From Bedellia somnulentella (lineage: Eukaryota > Arthropoda > Insecta > Lepidoptera > Bedelliidae): DNA of 64,000 nucleotides. Position numbers and translations under genes: made by a program. Shown one piece after another: positions 54,075-63,457 of the stretch. Positions within the stretch are counted from its first letter, which is position 1; each line of letters opens with the position of its first letter. The notes below the pieces were generated by a model that saw only the letters and a list, made by a program, of their open reading frames with translations, had not been told where the DNA came from and made no database searches. The DNA lies in the NCBI GenBank assembly GCA_963576735.1, contig CAUYWD010000196.1, positions 1 through 64,000 on the forward strand, written 5' to 3'.

Positions 54075-57000
54075 TCAGGGGTTCCTGGCACCGCGGCGAC
54101 GACGGCCCCTTCTGGTGGGGTCCGCCAGCTCCCTCTCCCTTTCGGCGGCCTCTTTTGCAAGCATTACTTGTTCGCAGAAAGAGGCCGCCGCTGCCCACGC
54201 TTCGGGGCTTTCTAGCATTGCTGCCACTACGGCCGGAAGGGATAAATCCGTGCCGATGACTTCTTGGAGTGCAGTTCTCTCCCCAGACCAAGCTGGGCAC
54301 ACCTCGAGGGTGTGTTGTGCCGTATCCTCGGGGCAATTCAGGCAGTGGTGACAACGAGCAGCCTGCTCCCTGCCCAGCCGCCACAGGTATTTCCCGAAGC
54401 AACCATGCCCGGAAAGGACCTGTGTCAGCCGAAAGCTAAGAGATCCGTGCTCCCGCTGCAACCACTGCGTGAAGACGGGGAGAATGGCCTCCACCGTCTT
54501 GTGCCCCGCGCTCGGCTGTCCCAGCCTGAGCGCCCATGCGTCCAAGGCAGCAGCCTCGACCTCCTGCTTATAGGCCGCAGTTTCCCTTGGAGTGGGCCAG
54601 TGGCCCTGAGTCCGTCGCTCCTCCCGCCAGTGGAAAGTGGACGCAAGCACATTTGCATCCAAATCCCAGGGCAAAGAACCCGCCATAAGGCAGGCAGCTT
54701 CCCGGGATACCGTTCGGTATCCCCTTGACGCCCTTACGGCCATGAGACGTTGCGGCGCGTTAAGTAGCGCCGCATTTGATCCTTTTAGGGCGTCTGACCA
54801 AACTGGGGAGCCGTACATGGCCATCGACCGTACGACCCCCATGTAGAGCTGCCTGCACCCGTTCCGAGGGCCCCCGAGGTTCGGCATGAGTCTGCATAGT
54901 GCAGCAGCTGCAACCATTAGGCGGGGCCCTAGACGCTCGAAGTGAGCGCGGAACGTCCAGCGGCCGTCGAGCACTAATCCAAGGTATTTCAAAGTGGACT
55001 CGACGGCAATCCTCACGCCGCCCACGACGATGGCGGATTCTCCCTCTGGCGGGCGATTCCGAGGCCCGTGAAACCACATGGCCTCGGACTTATTCAGGGC
55101 CACTTCAAGGCCCAGAAGCCTTATGCGGCGCACAACGTGCGCCACTCCCGCAGTTGCGCGGATGGCGGCCTCCCTGTATGTTTTCCCTCGAGCCGTCACT
55201 AGGGTGTCGTCTGCATAGCAGGTGAGTTGGACACCCCAGAGGTTGGCGCCGCGCAGGACCCAATCGTAGCCGATGTTCCACAGGAGCGGACCTAAGACTG
55301 ACCCCTGTGGCACACCGCATGACATAGCGCGGCTTTCCCACCCCTCCCGAACCGGGTAAGTAATAGAACGGTCCGAGAGGTACGACTCGAGGACCCTCAA
55401 TATGTATGGAGGCACTACGTGATACTTAAGTGCCTCTTTAATACAGGGCCAGGGCATGGTGTTAAAGGCGTTGGCGATGTCAAGTGACACCGCCAAAACC
55501 ACCTCGCCCTGTGCGACCGCCTCATCTGCTATTGCGCGAACACGCAACACAGCGTGCACCGTTGAACGGCAACGACGAAATCCGAACTGCTGGTCCGATA
55601 TGTTTGGACCCACACCATCAAGGTGCTCGACGATTCGGGCAGAGATCACCCTCTCGAAAAGTTTGCCCGCCTCGTCGAGCAGAACAATAGGTCGAAAAGA
55701 CGAAGGTTCGACGGAGTCAGCGGGGCGCCCTTCCTTTCGTAGGAGGACGAGTTTGCCCACCTTCCAAGGCTCTGGAAATACCCCTTGTGCCAGGCACAGG
55801 GAAAGCAGGCCCCGGAACTTCTCCTCCAGGAAGGGTTCCAGTGCGACCACCCAGGCTCGCCCCGGGATGCCGTCTAATCCCGGGGCTGTCTTCTTCGCCT
55901 TGAGTCGCTTTATTGCCACCGCCAACTCTGGTTCAGTCACTTCTGGGACCAACAGTTCTTCCTCCTCATGCTGCCGCTCTGCAGCCATCACTGGGGGCAT
56001 ATGAGCTGCCCTTGCCGGAAACAAGGCTGAGACCACATCTTCCACTACGTGGGGCTGGAGACTCGTCGTTAGAGGGGGCGCCCAAGGGCGAAGCTGCTGC
56101 CGCACTACTTTGTACGGCCTGCCCCATGGGTCGTTGTTCAGAGTCTCCAGCGATTCCGCCTTCGAGGCAAGTTTGGCCCTGAGAATAGCGATCTTCAGGG
56201 CTTGTTTCGCCTCACGGTACGCTTCAACAATAGTTTGTTCCTCAGCCTCGTCCCGGCGCCTTCTCCTCCTGTAACGTTGGCAGCGGCGGCCCGCCTCCAA
56301 GCTAGACCGGCGGAGCTGAGCAACCTCCGCGGACCACCAATGAACTTGTTTTCTCGGAGCCATTGGTCCCACCCGGGGCATGGACGCGTCACAGATCTCT
56401 GTGAGGGCCCCACTAAACCAGGCCACCTCAGCCATGATGTCATTGGCAAAGTCAGGCGGTGCAGACCAGGACTGGACAATGGCTGCTTCGACCATTATAT
56501 CCTTATCCAGCCTGCTGAGGGCCCATCTTGGTCCCCCATTTGCCGATGAGCCGCCCGACGAGGTGGCTTGTCCGGACGCGGAGATCTCGAACCGGATATA
56601 CCGATGGTCCGAGTACGACTCCACGTCCGTGATGACCCTCCAGCCCTTGATCAGGGCGCAGAGACCGGGAGTTGCGAAAGTCAGATCGACAATCGAACTC
56701 CCATTGTGCCGAACGCATGTGGGTGTCGAACCCCTATTAGCAACGGCCACACCTGCGGCCGTCGCCCACTCTAACACGACCTCACCAAAGCGATCAGTGG
56801 TCGGAGATCCCCAAGCAACAGACTTTGCATTGAAATCTCCGACGACCAGTACCTGGCGAGGATAGCGTTGCAGAACTGCTGCTTCTACCTCTTGCATGAA
56901 AGCTTCGTAGTTGGCAAGGGTATCATTCGGGGAAAAGTATAAAGAAAGTATGACTATTTCCCCGACTCGTGCTGAGACAAAACCCCTGCCTCTAACTATC

Positions 57001-57203
57001 TCTTCGAGCAGCAGTCCTGATGATCGGCTGACGGTTATTGCCGCCACGCCATCCAGGTCCGACACCCAGTTTACCCCTGTAGGGACAAAGTATGGCTCCG
57101 AGACCACTCCCACTTGAATCAACCACTCCGCCATGCTCTGAAAAAACAAGTCTTGGGCAGTGGCGCAGTGGTTGAGGTTTGCTTGAAGGAACCTTTTAGC
57201 CAT
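54075..57203 (-). CDS. SART-like ORF2, copy E: AP endonuclease and reverse transcriptase, 1042 aa
   Basis: This ORF2 is intact. The endonuclease (LQANLNHCATAQ, GDFNAKS near 122, SDHRYIRF), RT (KKTAPGLDGIPGRAW, LDIANAFNTMPW, YADD near 662) and C-terminal CCHC (CHHCLNCPEDTAQHTLEVC) are all present. It is very close to copy C in the endonuclease and linker. Because its own ORF1 is split by an insertion, it would need Gag from another copy to move. Confidence 0.92.
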   Translation of the reverse strand: MAKRFLQANLNHCATAQDLFFQSMAEWLIQVGVVSEPYFVPTGVNWVSDLDGVAAITVSRSSGLLLEEIVRGRGFVSARVGEIVILSLYFSPNDTLANYEAFMQEVEAAVLQRYPRQVLVVGDFNAKSVAWGSPTTDRFGEVVLEWATAAGVAVANRGSTPTCVRHNGSSIVDLTFATPGLCALIKGWRVITDVESYSDHRYIRFEISASGQATSSGGSSANGGPRWALSRLDKDIMVEAAIVQSWSAPPDFANDIMAEVAWFSGALTEICDASMPRVGPMAPRKQVHWWSAEVAQLRRSSLEAGRRCQRYRRRRRRDEAEEQTIVEAYREAKQALKIAILRAKLASKAESLETLNNDPWGRPYKVVRQQLRPWAPPLTTSLQPHVVEDVVSALFPARAAHMPPVMAAERQHEEEELLVPEVTEPELAVAIKRLKAKKTAPGLDGIPGRAWVVALEPFLEEKFRGLLSLCLAQGVFPEPWKVGKLVLLRKEGRPADSVEPSSFRPIVLLDEAGKLFERVISARIVEHLDGVGPNISDQQFGFRRCRSTVHAVLRVRAIADEAVAQGEVVLAVSLDIANAFNTMPWPCIKEALKYHVVPPYILRVLESYLSDRSITYPVREGWESRAMSCGVPQGSVLGPLLWNIGYDWVLRGANLWGVQLTCYADDTLVTARGKTYREAAIRATAGVAHVVRRIRLLGLEVALNKSEAMWFHGPRNRPPEGESAIVVGGVRIAVESTLKYLGLVLDGRWTFRAHFERLGPRLMVAAAALCRLMPNLGGPRNGCRQLYMGVVRSMAMYGSPVWSDALKGSNAALLNAPQRLMAVRASRGYRTVSREAACLMAGSLPWDLDANVLASTFHWREERRTQGHWPTPRETAAYKQEVEAAALDAWALRLGQPSAGHKTVEAILPVFTQWLQREHGSLSFRLTQVLSGHGCFGKYLWRLGREQAARCHHCLNCPEDTAQHTLEVCPAWSGERTALQEVIGTDLSLPAVVAAMLESPEAWAAAASFCEQVMLAKEAAERERELADPTRRGRRRRGARNP

Positions 57204-57208
57204 TATCA
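57201..57208 (-). promoter_or_regulatory. ORF1/ORF2 stop-start site TGATAATG, copy E
   Basis: The ORF1 stop TGA (57208-57206) is followed by TAA overlapping the ORF2 ATG. The UAAUG core is kept although the first stop differs from copies A and C. Confidence 0.75.
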
Positions 57209-58435
57209 GTTGATTACCATTGGTTCCTCCTGAGCTCTTTGCGTGCTAATATCTGGCATCGAGCGACCTGCTTCTTGAGGCTCTTTTCCTTTTTTAGGAA
57301 TCGGTTTTGTACCTTTTCCGTGTTTCCTCGTCGTTGCGGAACAAGTTTTTGCGCCAATCATATGATCGGCTGGCTTATTCCCCGCCTTACAGATTGGACA
57401 GCAGGGTTTATTGTCACAATTCCCCTTTATGTGGTCTGGCGAACCGCAACGATAACATAAATTGCTACGGTCTACTTCAGCTTTGCACTGTGCACGCACA
57501 TGCCCAGCACCAAGACATTTATAACATCTTAGTTCTCTCTGGGGAAGGTGCAGCACTCTAGGCCAACTCCAGCCGACTTGTATCGACCCTTTCTGAAGGA
57601 GCTTTTTGGCTGTGGCTACTGGGCACGTCACGACCACAGTAGAAAGACCTCTGCGGCCATCTATAATTTTCCCTACCCTTAGGTCCTCAGGTGCACAGTC
57701 ACCAGCACTAGCGACTGATTGGGTAACTTCCTCTATTTGAACTGAGTCATCTAGACCGATAAGCCTTATGACTTCCGTTTTCATGGGCCTCGATACTTTG
57801 ACGAGGCCAGAAGGTAAAACCTCTCGTAGCTTTTCGGCCAAAGTGTTGGCTTTGGTCGATGCTTGCTCCCCCGAGATCTCGATCATTCTCGCACCGGTTA
57901 GGGCAGATCGCATTCGGATGGGCCCGAGCTCTAAGACAGATATATTTATTTTTGACTTAGCTTCTCCTATCACCTTTGGGTAAGTAAGTCCCTCCCTCAA
58001 AGCCTCTTCGTTGATGCTAATAACAACAGCCGCAGATTTTGGTGGCTTAAGCTTCTTTCCTGCGGCTTGCGACGTCTTTTGTTTTGGGGCTTGAGCAGGG
58101 TTGGCCACTTTTTTAGCCTTATTCTTTTTCCCCTTTTTAACAACTGTTGCCCATGTCTCAACCGTTGGAAGTGCTGAAGAGCCAGGAGTTGGCTCTATGA
58201 CGGTTGGTCGTGAGTTGCTTGAAAAAGTAGGTGTTGGTTGGACAAAGCTCTTTTTTCCCTTGCCTTTTCCTTTGTTGGTCGGCCTCTCTTGCATGGGTTT
58301 AGCTGGGGGTGCTGGTTTACTTTGCGGAACCGGAACACTTTGAGCTTGGTCCCTAGCTTTATCTCCTGCTAGTGGTGGCCTTAAGCGCTTTTCTGGTAAG
58401 AGTCGTCCTTCCAGAGCCTCTAGTCGCGCATTCAT

Positions 58436-58457
58436 CATGGTCCCCACCTGGACCATG
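58436..58457 (-). other. 8-bp hairpin inside ORF1, copy E
   Basis: CATGGTCC/GGACCATG pair perfectly across the loop CCACCT. This lies where the Gag of E changes from D-like to C-like. Confidence 0.55.
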
Positions 58458-58750
58458 ATCGTTTGAGCTAGATTTTCATTCATCTCAAGGCTAGATCCAC
58501 CGCTTCGAATTTCAATCCGAAGGGTATCCAGCTCTTTTCTGAGAGCCACCTGCTCTAAGTGGAGGCTCTCATTACTTTCCTTCATTTGTCTGAGCTCAGA
58601 TTTCAGACGAGCATTTTCGCTTTCGAGCTTCCTTGTTTCCTCAGTCGAGGATCGTTCGCCTAACGCCTCAGAAGACTCTTTAATGTTTGTGACTGCATTT
58701 TTAATGGCTTTGATTAAAGTACCTTTGATCGCTTTAGATTTATACGCCAC

Positions 58751-58761
58751 ATCCATTATAA
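58751..58761 (+). repeat. Left target-site duplication ATCCATTATAA
   Basis: This 11-bp sequence is repeated exactly at 62241-62251; flanking bases differ on both sides. It brackets the RTE-like element. Confidence 0.93.
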
Positions 58762-59106
58762 TACCACACTATTTATATTTATAGATTTATAATCCACATC
58801 CATACACATGCTGTGTAGTGTCGGCATAGAATTGCTGTGTAGTGTCGGCATAGAATAGCACTACCCCATTTCTTCCCGTGGGTGTTTCGTAGGAGTCGAC
58901 TAAGGGAACAGGGCTTCTACCATCTTCGCCCTTACACCAATCCAAGGTCTGCCGCGCCGAGGGATGCGTGGCCAGGGGTGAGCCTGGTCGCTAGCGTGCC
59001 GCCGTCCCGGAGCTTGGTGCACTCCGGGTACTAAATAACCTTACCTAGTCAAGCGGGGCTCTGGCTAGGCGGACAGTTTATTTCCCTTGCTTATCGTGGG
59101 GCCAAA
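58762..59106 (+). other. 5' UTR of the RTE-like element
   Basis: It contains a perfect tandem duplication of 24 bases (58809-58832 and 58833-58856), then a segment with GTCGACTAAGGG around 58895-58906. From memory, this resembles 5' regions of arthropod RTE elements and related SINEs. No ribozyme fold was found by eye. Confidence 0.6.
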
Positions 59107-62100
59107 ATGTGTGCAAATAAAAATAAACACGGAGGCGGCGATGCAGCTCGCCACTCATCACGCCGTGGTTCCCCGCGGGGCGAAATGTGGGCTGGAGAGA
59201 CCCGCTTCAGTACGTTGAATGTGTGTGGAGGGATGCAAGAAAAATTAGATGAAGTATGTTTGATAATGGATGAAAGAAAAATAGATTTTCTGTGTGTGAA
59301 TGAAACGAAGCGAAAGGAAAAAGAGGTTTCACAACTTGGCAACATTACAGCGATCTGGTCAGGCGTTGCTGACAGCGACAGGGCTTGCCAAGGCGTGGGA
59401 CTTCTGATATCTGAAAGGATGGCTCAGTGTATGAAAGGTTACGAATGTGTGAGTCCAAGGCTCCTGTGGCTAAAGGTGAAAATAGGGCTTGTCCGGATTC
59501 GCATAATTTGTGTGTATGCTCCGGACATGTCTAAGGCACTTTCCGAGAGGGAGGAGTTTTTGAATTTGTTAGATGATGTTGTGAATGGGTGTGATCAGAA
59601 TGAGAGAATTGTAATGTTAGGAGATTTTAATGGCTGGGTTGGTGTGGCACGCAACGGTTGTGAAAAGGTTTTAGGAAAGTATGGTGATCAAAGGGTGAAC
59701 GAAAATGGCGAGAAAGTTATTGAGGTATGCTTGGCGAGGAATCTTTGTGTTACAAACACGTTGTTTGAACACAAAGATATCCATATGTATACAAGACAGA
59801 GAGGAAACGAGAGAAGTATGATTGATTTTGTGATTGTTGATGAAAGGCTGAGAGCAAAGGTTGTTGACACCAGAGTCTATAGGGGCACGAATGTTGGCAC
59901 AGATCACTTTCTTGTTATATCCCGAGTAAGAGGTCTGTGCACGCGTTGGCGTCATAGGGCCAAAGTGTCAACAACGGATCTTGCGAGAATAAAAGTGGAG
60001 AAATTGCAAGATGATGAAAAGATCAGTGATGAATACGTGAAGAAATTGGATGATAGACTAAGTTGCGTGGAGATGAGGGATGAAATGGAAATAGAAGAAG
60101 TATGGAATGTGCTCAAATCGACAATGGTTGAATGTGCGACGGAAGTATGTGGATTGTGTAAAAGGTCAAATAGACCACCAACAAGTTGGTGGGATAAGAG
60201 TGTGAAAGAGGCAGTCGAAGATAAGAAGAAAGCTTGGTTAGATTTACTAGCGGTCAGAGCTAGTAAACGAATGGATGCGAGAGTAACAGATGATGTAGTG
60301 AAAAATAGTGAAGATGAATATAAGAGAGTTAAGAATGAGGTTAAGAAGAAAATAGAAAAGAAAAAGCGTGATCTGATAGAATGGTGTGAGAGGAAACTCT
60401 CTGATAATTTCCGGAATAACCAAAAGTTGTTCTGGAAATATGTCCGGAAAGAAAAGGGAGTTTCCCAAAACACGAGAGTGAATGTAGTGAAAGATGATCA
60501 GGGTGAATTGGCGACGGATGAAAGTAGCATGAAACGAGTATGGAAGAACTATTTTGAGGGACTCTTTGAAAAAGAGGATGCATCCGTTTCTTCGCCAATC
60601 GGCAGTAATGTTGATTGGAACGATGTGATGGGTGCCTTTAGTGAAAGTGAGATCAGTATGGAAGAAATAATGAAAGCAATGAAAAGTATGAAAATAGGGA
60701 AGGCGGCAGGGTATGATAGGATAACTATCGAAATGCTGAGGGCTGGTAAAGGGTTGGTGGCTTCTTGGTTGTACTTCCTTTTCCAAAAGTGCTGGTCGAG
60801 TGGCAAAGTACCACAAGACTGGTGCAAGGCGGTGATTGTGCCCCTGTATAAAGGAAAAGGGTCACGCCAGGAGGCTAAAAACTACCGCGGCATTAGCCTA
60901 CTCAGCATTGTCGGTAAATTGTATGCAAAGGTATTGATTGAAAGAGTGATGAATGAAACTGATGAGAAAATATGGGATGTGCAAGCAGGATTTAGGATAG
61001 GAATGGGATGTATGGATCAAATCTCCTCTCTAAGGAGCATCACCGAAAAGTTCTTAGCTAAGAACCAAAAGGTGTATTGCTCCTTCATTGATTTAGAGAA
61101 GGCGTATGATAGGGTGGTAAGAAAGTGTTTATGGGAGGTGTTATCCAAGTTCGGTTTGGGGAGTCAACTTATACGTGCATTGGTATCACTCTATGAGGAT
61201 TCTAGTGCATGTGTAAGAGTAAACGGGGAAAACACTGACTGGTTCGGAATATCTAGGGGTGTCCGACAGGGATGTGTAGCTTCTCCGTGGCTCTTCAATT
61301 TGTTCATGGATGACTGTTTGACAGAGTTGCGTGAAAGTGATTATGGACTGAGAATGGGTGGATTCATCATTAAATGCCTCTTGTATGCTGACGATCAAGT
61401 GCTACTTGCATCATCGGCAGAAGAGTTGCAAGAGATGATGAATATTGTATGTAAGTCTTTTGTAAGAAAGGGAATGAGGGTGAATGTGGATAAGACCAAA
61501 ACGATGGTTTTTGAGAGACAGGAAGATGTGACAGAATGCGTGATTGCGATTGATGGTAAGGATGTGGAACAGGTGAAGGAGTTTGTATATCTGGGAAGTT
61601 TGTTTACAAGGGATGGAAAATGTGATGAAGATATTGAGAGAAGAGTGAAAAAGGGTAATGCGATTAATGGAGCATTGGATAGTCTAATGTCTAGTCAATC
61701 GGTGTCCGAAAGGGCCCGAATGGCTGTGCATGATGCTGTCCTCGTTCCTACGCTTATGTATGGCAGTGAATGTTGGGTGTGGCAGAAGAAGCATGAAAGT
61801 AGAGTGAATGCAGTCGAAATGCGATCCCTCAGAAAAGTGTGTAATGTAAGGTTATGTGATCGTGTGAGGAATGATGTGATTCGTGAAAGGTGTGGTGTAA
61901 AAGATGATATTGTAAGTAAGATAGAAAAAGGAATGTTGAGATGGTTTGGGCACATCGAGAGGATGGATGATAGGAAATTGGTAAAAGGTATCTATAGAGC
62001 TAATGTGGAAGGTAATGTTAGTAGAGGACGGCCACGAAAGACATACTTGGACCAAATTGAAAGTGTGCTCAAAAAGGCAGGCGTCCGTAGTATGAAGAAT

Positions 62101-62208
62101 AAAAGAGCATGTATGAAAAGATTGATGGATGTAAACGAAGCAAGAGAGGTTTGCCAGGATCGTACGAAGTGGCGATCGATAGTCTCTGCCTACCCCAATG
62201 GGAATTAA
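59107..62208 (+). CDS. RTE-like EN-RT protein, 1033 aa
   Basis: This is an endonuclease/reverse transcriptase for target-primed integration. The endonuclease is N-terminal: LNVCGG near residue 37, the metal-binding Glu in VNETK near 65, MLGDFNGW near 171, and the GTDHF motif near 262. The RT runs from about 525 to 800: GKAAGYDRI, YRGISLLSIVGK, IDLEKAYDRV near 661, RQGCVASPWLFN, and the catalytic YADD near 759. The C-terminal region has GSECWVW and LRWFGHIERMDD near 948, then a basic SRGRPRKTY segment, as typical of this family. There is no zinc knuckle, RNase H or Gag ORF. An ATG at 59182 is an alternative start closer to the endonuclease core. The frame is unbroken, so the copy is young. Confidence 0.9.
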   Translation: MCANKNKHGGGDAARHSSRRGSPRGEMWAGETRFSTLNVCGGMQEKLDEVCLIMDERKIDFLCVNETKRKEKEVSQLGNITAIWSGVADSDRACQGVGLLISERMAQCMKGYECVSPRLLWLKVKIGLVRIRIICVYAPDMSKALSEREEFLNLLDDVVNGCDQNERIVMLGDFNGWVGVARNGCEKVLGKYGDQRVNENGEKVIEVCLARNLCVTNTLFEHKDIHMYTRQRGNERSMIDFVIVDERLRAKVVDTRVYRGTNVGTDHFLVISRVRGLCTRWRHRAKVSTTDLARIKVEKLQDDEKISDEYVKKLDDRLSCVEMRDEMEIEEVWNVLKSTMVECATEVCGLCKRSNRPPTSWWDKSVKEAVEDKKKAWLDLLAVRASKRMDARVTDDVVKNSEDEYKRVKNEVKKKIEKKKRDLIEWCERKLSDNFRNNQKLFWKYVRKEKGVSQNTRVNVVKDDQGELATDESSMKRVWKNYFEGLFEKEDASVSSPIGSNVDWNDVMGAFSESEISMEEIMKAMKSMKIGKAAGYDRITIEMLRAGKGLVASWLYFLFQKCWSSGKVPQDWCKAVIVPLYKGKGSRQEAKNYRGISLLSIVGKLYAKVLIERVMNETDEKIWDVQAGFRIGMGCMDQISSLRSITEKFLAKNQKVYCSFIDLEKAYDRVVRKCLWEVLSKFGLGSQLIRALVSLYEDSSACVRVNGENTDWFGISRGVRQGCVASPWLFNLFMDDCLTELRESDYGLRMGGFIIKCLLYADDQVLLASSAEELQEMMNIVCKSFVRKGMRVNVDKTKTMVFERQEDVTECVIAIDGKDVEQVKEFVYLGSLFTRDGKCDEDIERRVKKGNAINGALDSLMSSQSVSERARMAVHDAVLVPTLMYGSECWVWQKKHESRVNAVEMRSLRKVCNVRLCDRVRNDVIRERCGVKDDIVSKIEKGMLRWFGHIERMDDRKLVKGIYRANVEGNVSRGRPRKTYLDQIESVLKKAGVRSMKNKRACMKRLMDVNEAREVCQDRTKWRSIVSAYPNGN

Positions 62209-62220
62209 CGGCGTGAGTAT

Positions 62221-62240
62221 ATGTATGTATGTATGTATGT
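62221..62240 (+). repeat. (ATGT)5 3' tail of the RTE-like element
   Basis: Five ATGT units immediately precede the right target-site duplication and act as the element's 3' end, in place of poly(A). Confidence 0.9.
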
Positions 62241-62251
62241 ATCCATTATAA
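62241..62251 (+). repeat. Right target-site duplication ATCCATTATAA
   Basis: It matches 58751-58761 exactly. Confidence 0.93.
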
Positions 62252-62756
62252 CCCCAATGTGTTCATCAACTGAGGCAAGTAAGTCATTGGCGGTCTTTTG
62301 GGTGGCAGGTACTGGCCTTTCCAAAGCTTGCGCCCGCTTTTTCTCTTCTTGAAGGTTGTATCGAGCCATTCTTTCAGAGAGATCCTCTGATTCTTTGATC
62401 AAAAAGCTCTCGCGTTTTGCCGCGGCTGCTTCTTCGCGGGCTTTGCCAACACCTATGTACTGCCCGGTTGTCGGTGGCCTGCCGCGGCCCCTCTTTGCAG
62501 GAACTTTTTTAGAGTCCCTTTGTATACGGTCCCTCTGGTCAATATCCATACTGTGATCAGTGTCAGAGTTGGATGACACCGATTCGGATCCTCCAAATGT
62601 TCGCTTCCTTGGCGAAAAAAATGATTCTTCCAAAGAATTGGAGCCCTCTTTGTTTGCGGCTGAAACATATGAGCTGTCACTCATAACCTCAACCGTCGTG
62701 TCGCTTAAATCGAAATCCGTTGTGAATGCGCTTGTGTCGTTTGTTTGGCAGTTTTT

Positions 62757-62834
62757 GCCCCCCCCAGAATACGTGGGGGCGCCTCCCGCGGCCGCGGAAG
62801 GGTGGGATTCCCCCTTTCGGGGACCCACCTGGGT
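62757..62834 (-). ncRNA. Structured RNA module in ORF1, copy E, downstream copy
   Basis: It is the equivalent of the module in A to D. The second hairpin is CCUUCCGC/GCGGGAGG with a G-U pair. All stems are preserved. Confidence 0.65.
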
Positions 62835-62915
62835 AGTTTTGTTCAAAATTGCCGAATCCATTGTTAGTTTTGTGAGAATAATTTTTGGGGAAAGATTTCC
62901 CAGAAGATGGGTGTT

Positions 62916-63003
62916 GCCCCCCCCAGAATACGAGGGGCAGCCTGTACGGGATCGTACAGGGAGGGATTCTCCGCTGGCAGAGCCAGCGGTACCCTCCTGG
63001 GGT
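62916..63003 (-). ncRNA. Diverged second copy of the structured RNA module, copy E
   Basis: It keeps the single-stranded core and outer stem of the common module, but both hairpins are rebuilt: CCGCUGGC/GCCAGCGG (62982-62989 with 62971-62978) in place of CCCC/GGGG, and CCUGUACG/CGUACAGG (62953-62960 with 62941-62948) in place of CCUUCCGC/GCGGAAGG. The enclosing helix is GGAGGG/CCCUCC in place of GGUGGG/CCCACC. This is strong covariation between the two module types. Confidence 0.7.
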
Positions 63004-63376
63004 AAAACTTTGTTTTGACAGGCCATCATTTCATAATGTGGTAGGCAATTTTACCCTCGGCCTACCATCGAGCTATCCCCCCATACCCTGACGCTAGGCA
63101 CTGGATACCTACCAGCCATTCATCCCCTCGGCACGCCAACCTTGGGATTAGGGTAATTTTTTATAGAGGTTTTCTTCCTCGCAGCCCAGACCTCAGTGGC
63201 CTGAGCCCCCGTTCCCACCGAAGTAGGCTTACGGGTTGGCCGGCAGAATCATGAAGACACTGCCGCCCCTCCATCACCAGCCGCCCAATGTGGGTAGCTG
63301 GGACCGAACGCAAGACAGAACCTGGCCGACCGATACGACACAAACGCCAGGTTCTAACTTAACAACGACGCCTACT

Positions 63377-63457
63377 CGGTACATTGGCTTCACCCCGAGC
63401 TGGATTGCCCGAGGCTACTGAGCCCCCACGCCACGACAAGGCTGTACCATGTGGGGG
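63377..63457 (-). ncRNA. HDV-like self-cleaving ribozyme fold, copy E
   Basis: P1 is CCCCCAC/GUGGGGG, P2 UGGUACA/UGUACCG, P3 GCC/GGC, and P4 CCUCGGGC/GCUCGGGG, paired throughout with wobbles. J4/2 ends in CCAA instead of CUAA, a change at the position next to the putative catalytic C that HDV-class ribozymes tolerate. Nine extra bases precede it (63458-63466). Confidence 0.75.

Larger units (their letters stand above)
57206..58761 (-). pseudogene. SART-like ORF1 (Gag), copy E, C-terminal part
   Basis: This part contains the coiled coil (ETRKLESENARLKSELRQMK), MVQVGTMMNARLEALEGRLLP, a basic linker, the folded region and three zinc knuckles (CYKCLGAGHVRAQC, CYRCGSPDHIKGNC, CPICKAGNKPADHMIGAKTC). 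It is cut off from its N-terminus by the RTE-like element at 58762-62240. The ATG inside the target-site sequence is a fortuitous start. Across the insertion, removing the element and one 11-bp duplicate leaves the reading frame open, so ORF1 was intact when hit. Confidence 0.93.
58762..62240 (+). mobile_element. RTE-like non-LTR retrotransposon nested in SART-like copy E
   Basis: This is a single-ORF LINE of 3479 bases between 11-bp target-site duplications. It has a 345-base 5' UTR, a 1033-aa EN-RT protein, a 12-base 3' spacer and a 3' end of (ATGT)5 instead of poly(A). A very short 3' UTR ending in a short tandem repeat and the absence of a Gag ORF are features of the RTE clade. The opposite orientation to its host and the exact duplication show it inserted after copy E. 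Confidence 0.88.
62241..62861 (-). pseudogene. SART-like ORF1 (Gag), copy E, N-terminal part
   Basis: This 207-codon stretch runs from MDSAILNKTTQVG to the insertion point. It contains the module-coded peptide, an acidic Ser/Asp-rich region, the AT-hook-like KRGRGRPPTTGQYIGVG and a Lys/Glu helix. It resembles copy D and, to a lesser degree, A, not C. The start at 62861 is chosen by alignment; the frame is open upstream to 63029, and that extension would translate the second RNA module, so a longer N-terminus is possible in this copy. The frame beyond 62241 runs into the RTE-like element. Confidence 0.88.

Noticed and set aside
59107..62208. Possible host gene (long open frame, plus strand)
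   Set aside because: It carries endonuclease and RT motifs including YADD, has flanking target-site duplications and a microsatellite tail, so it is a LINE.
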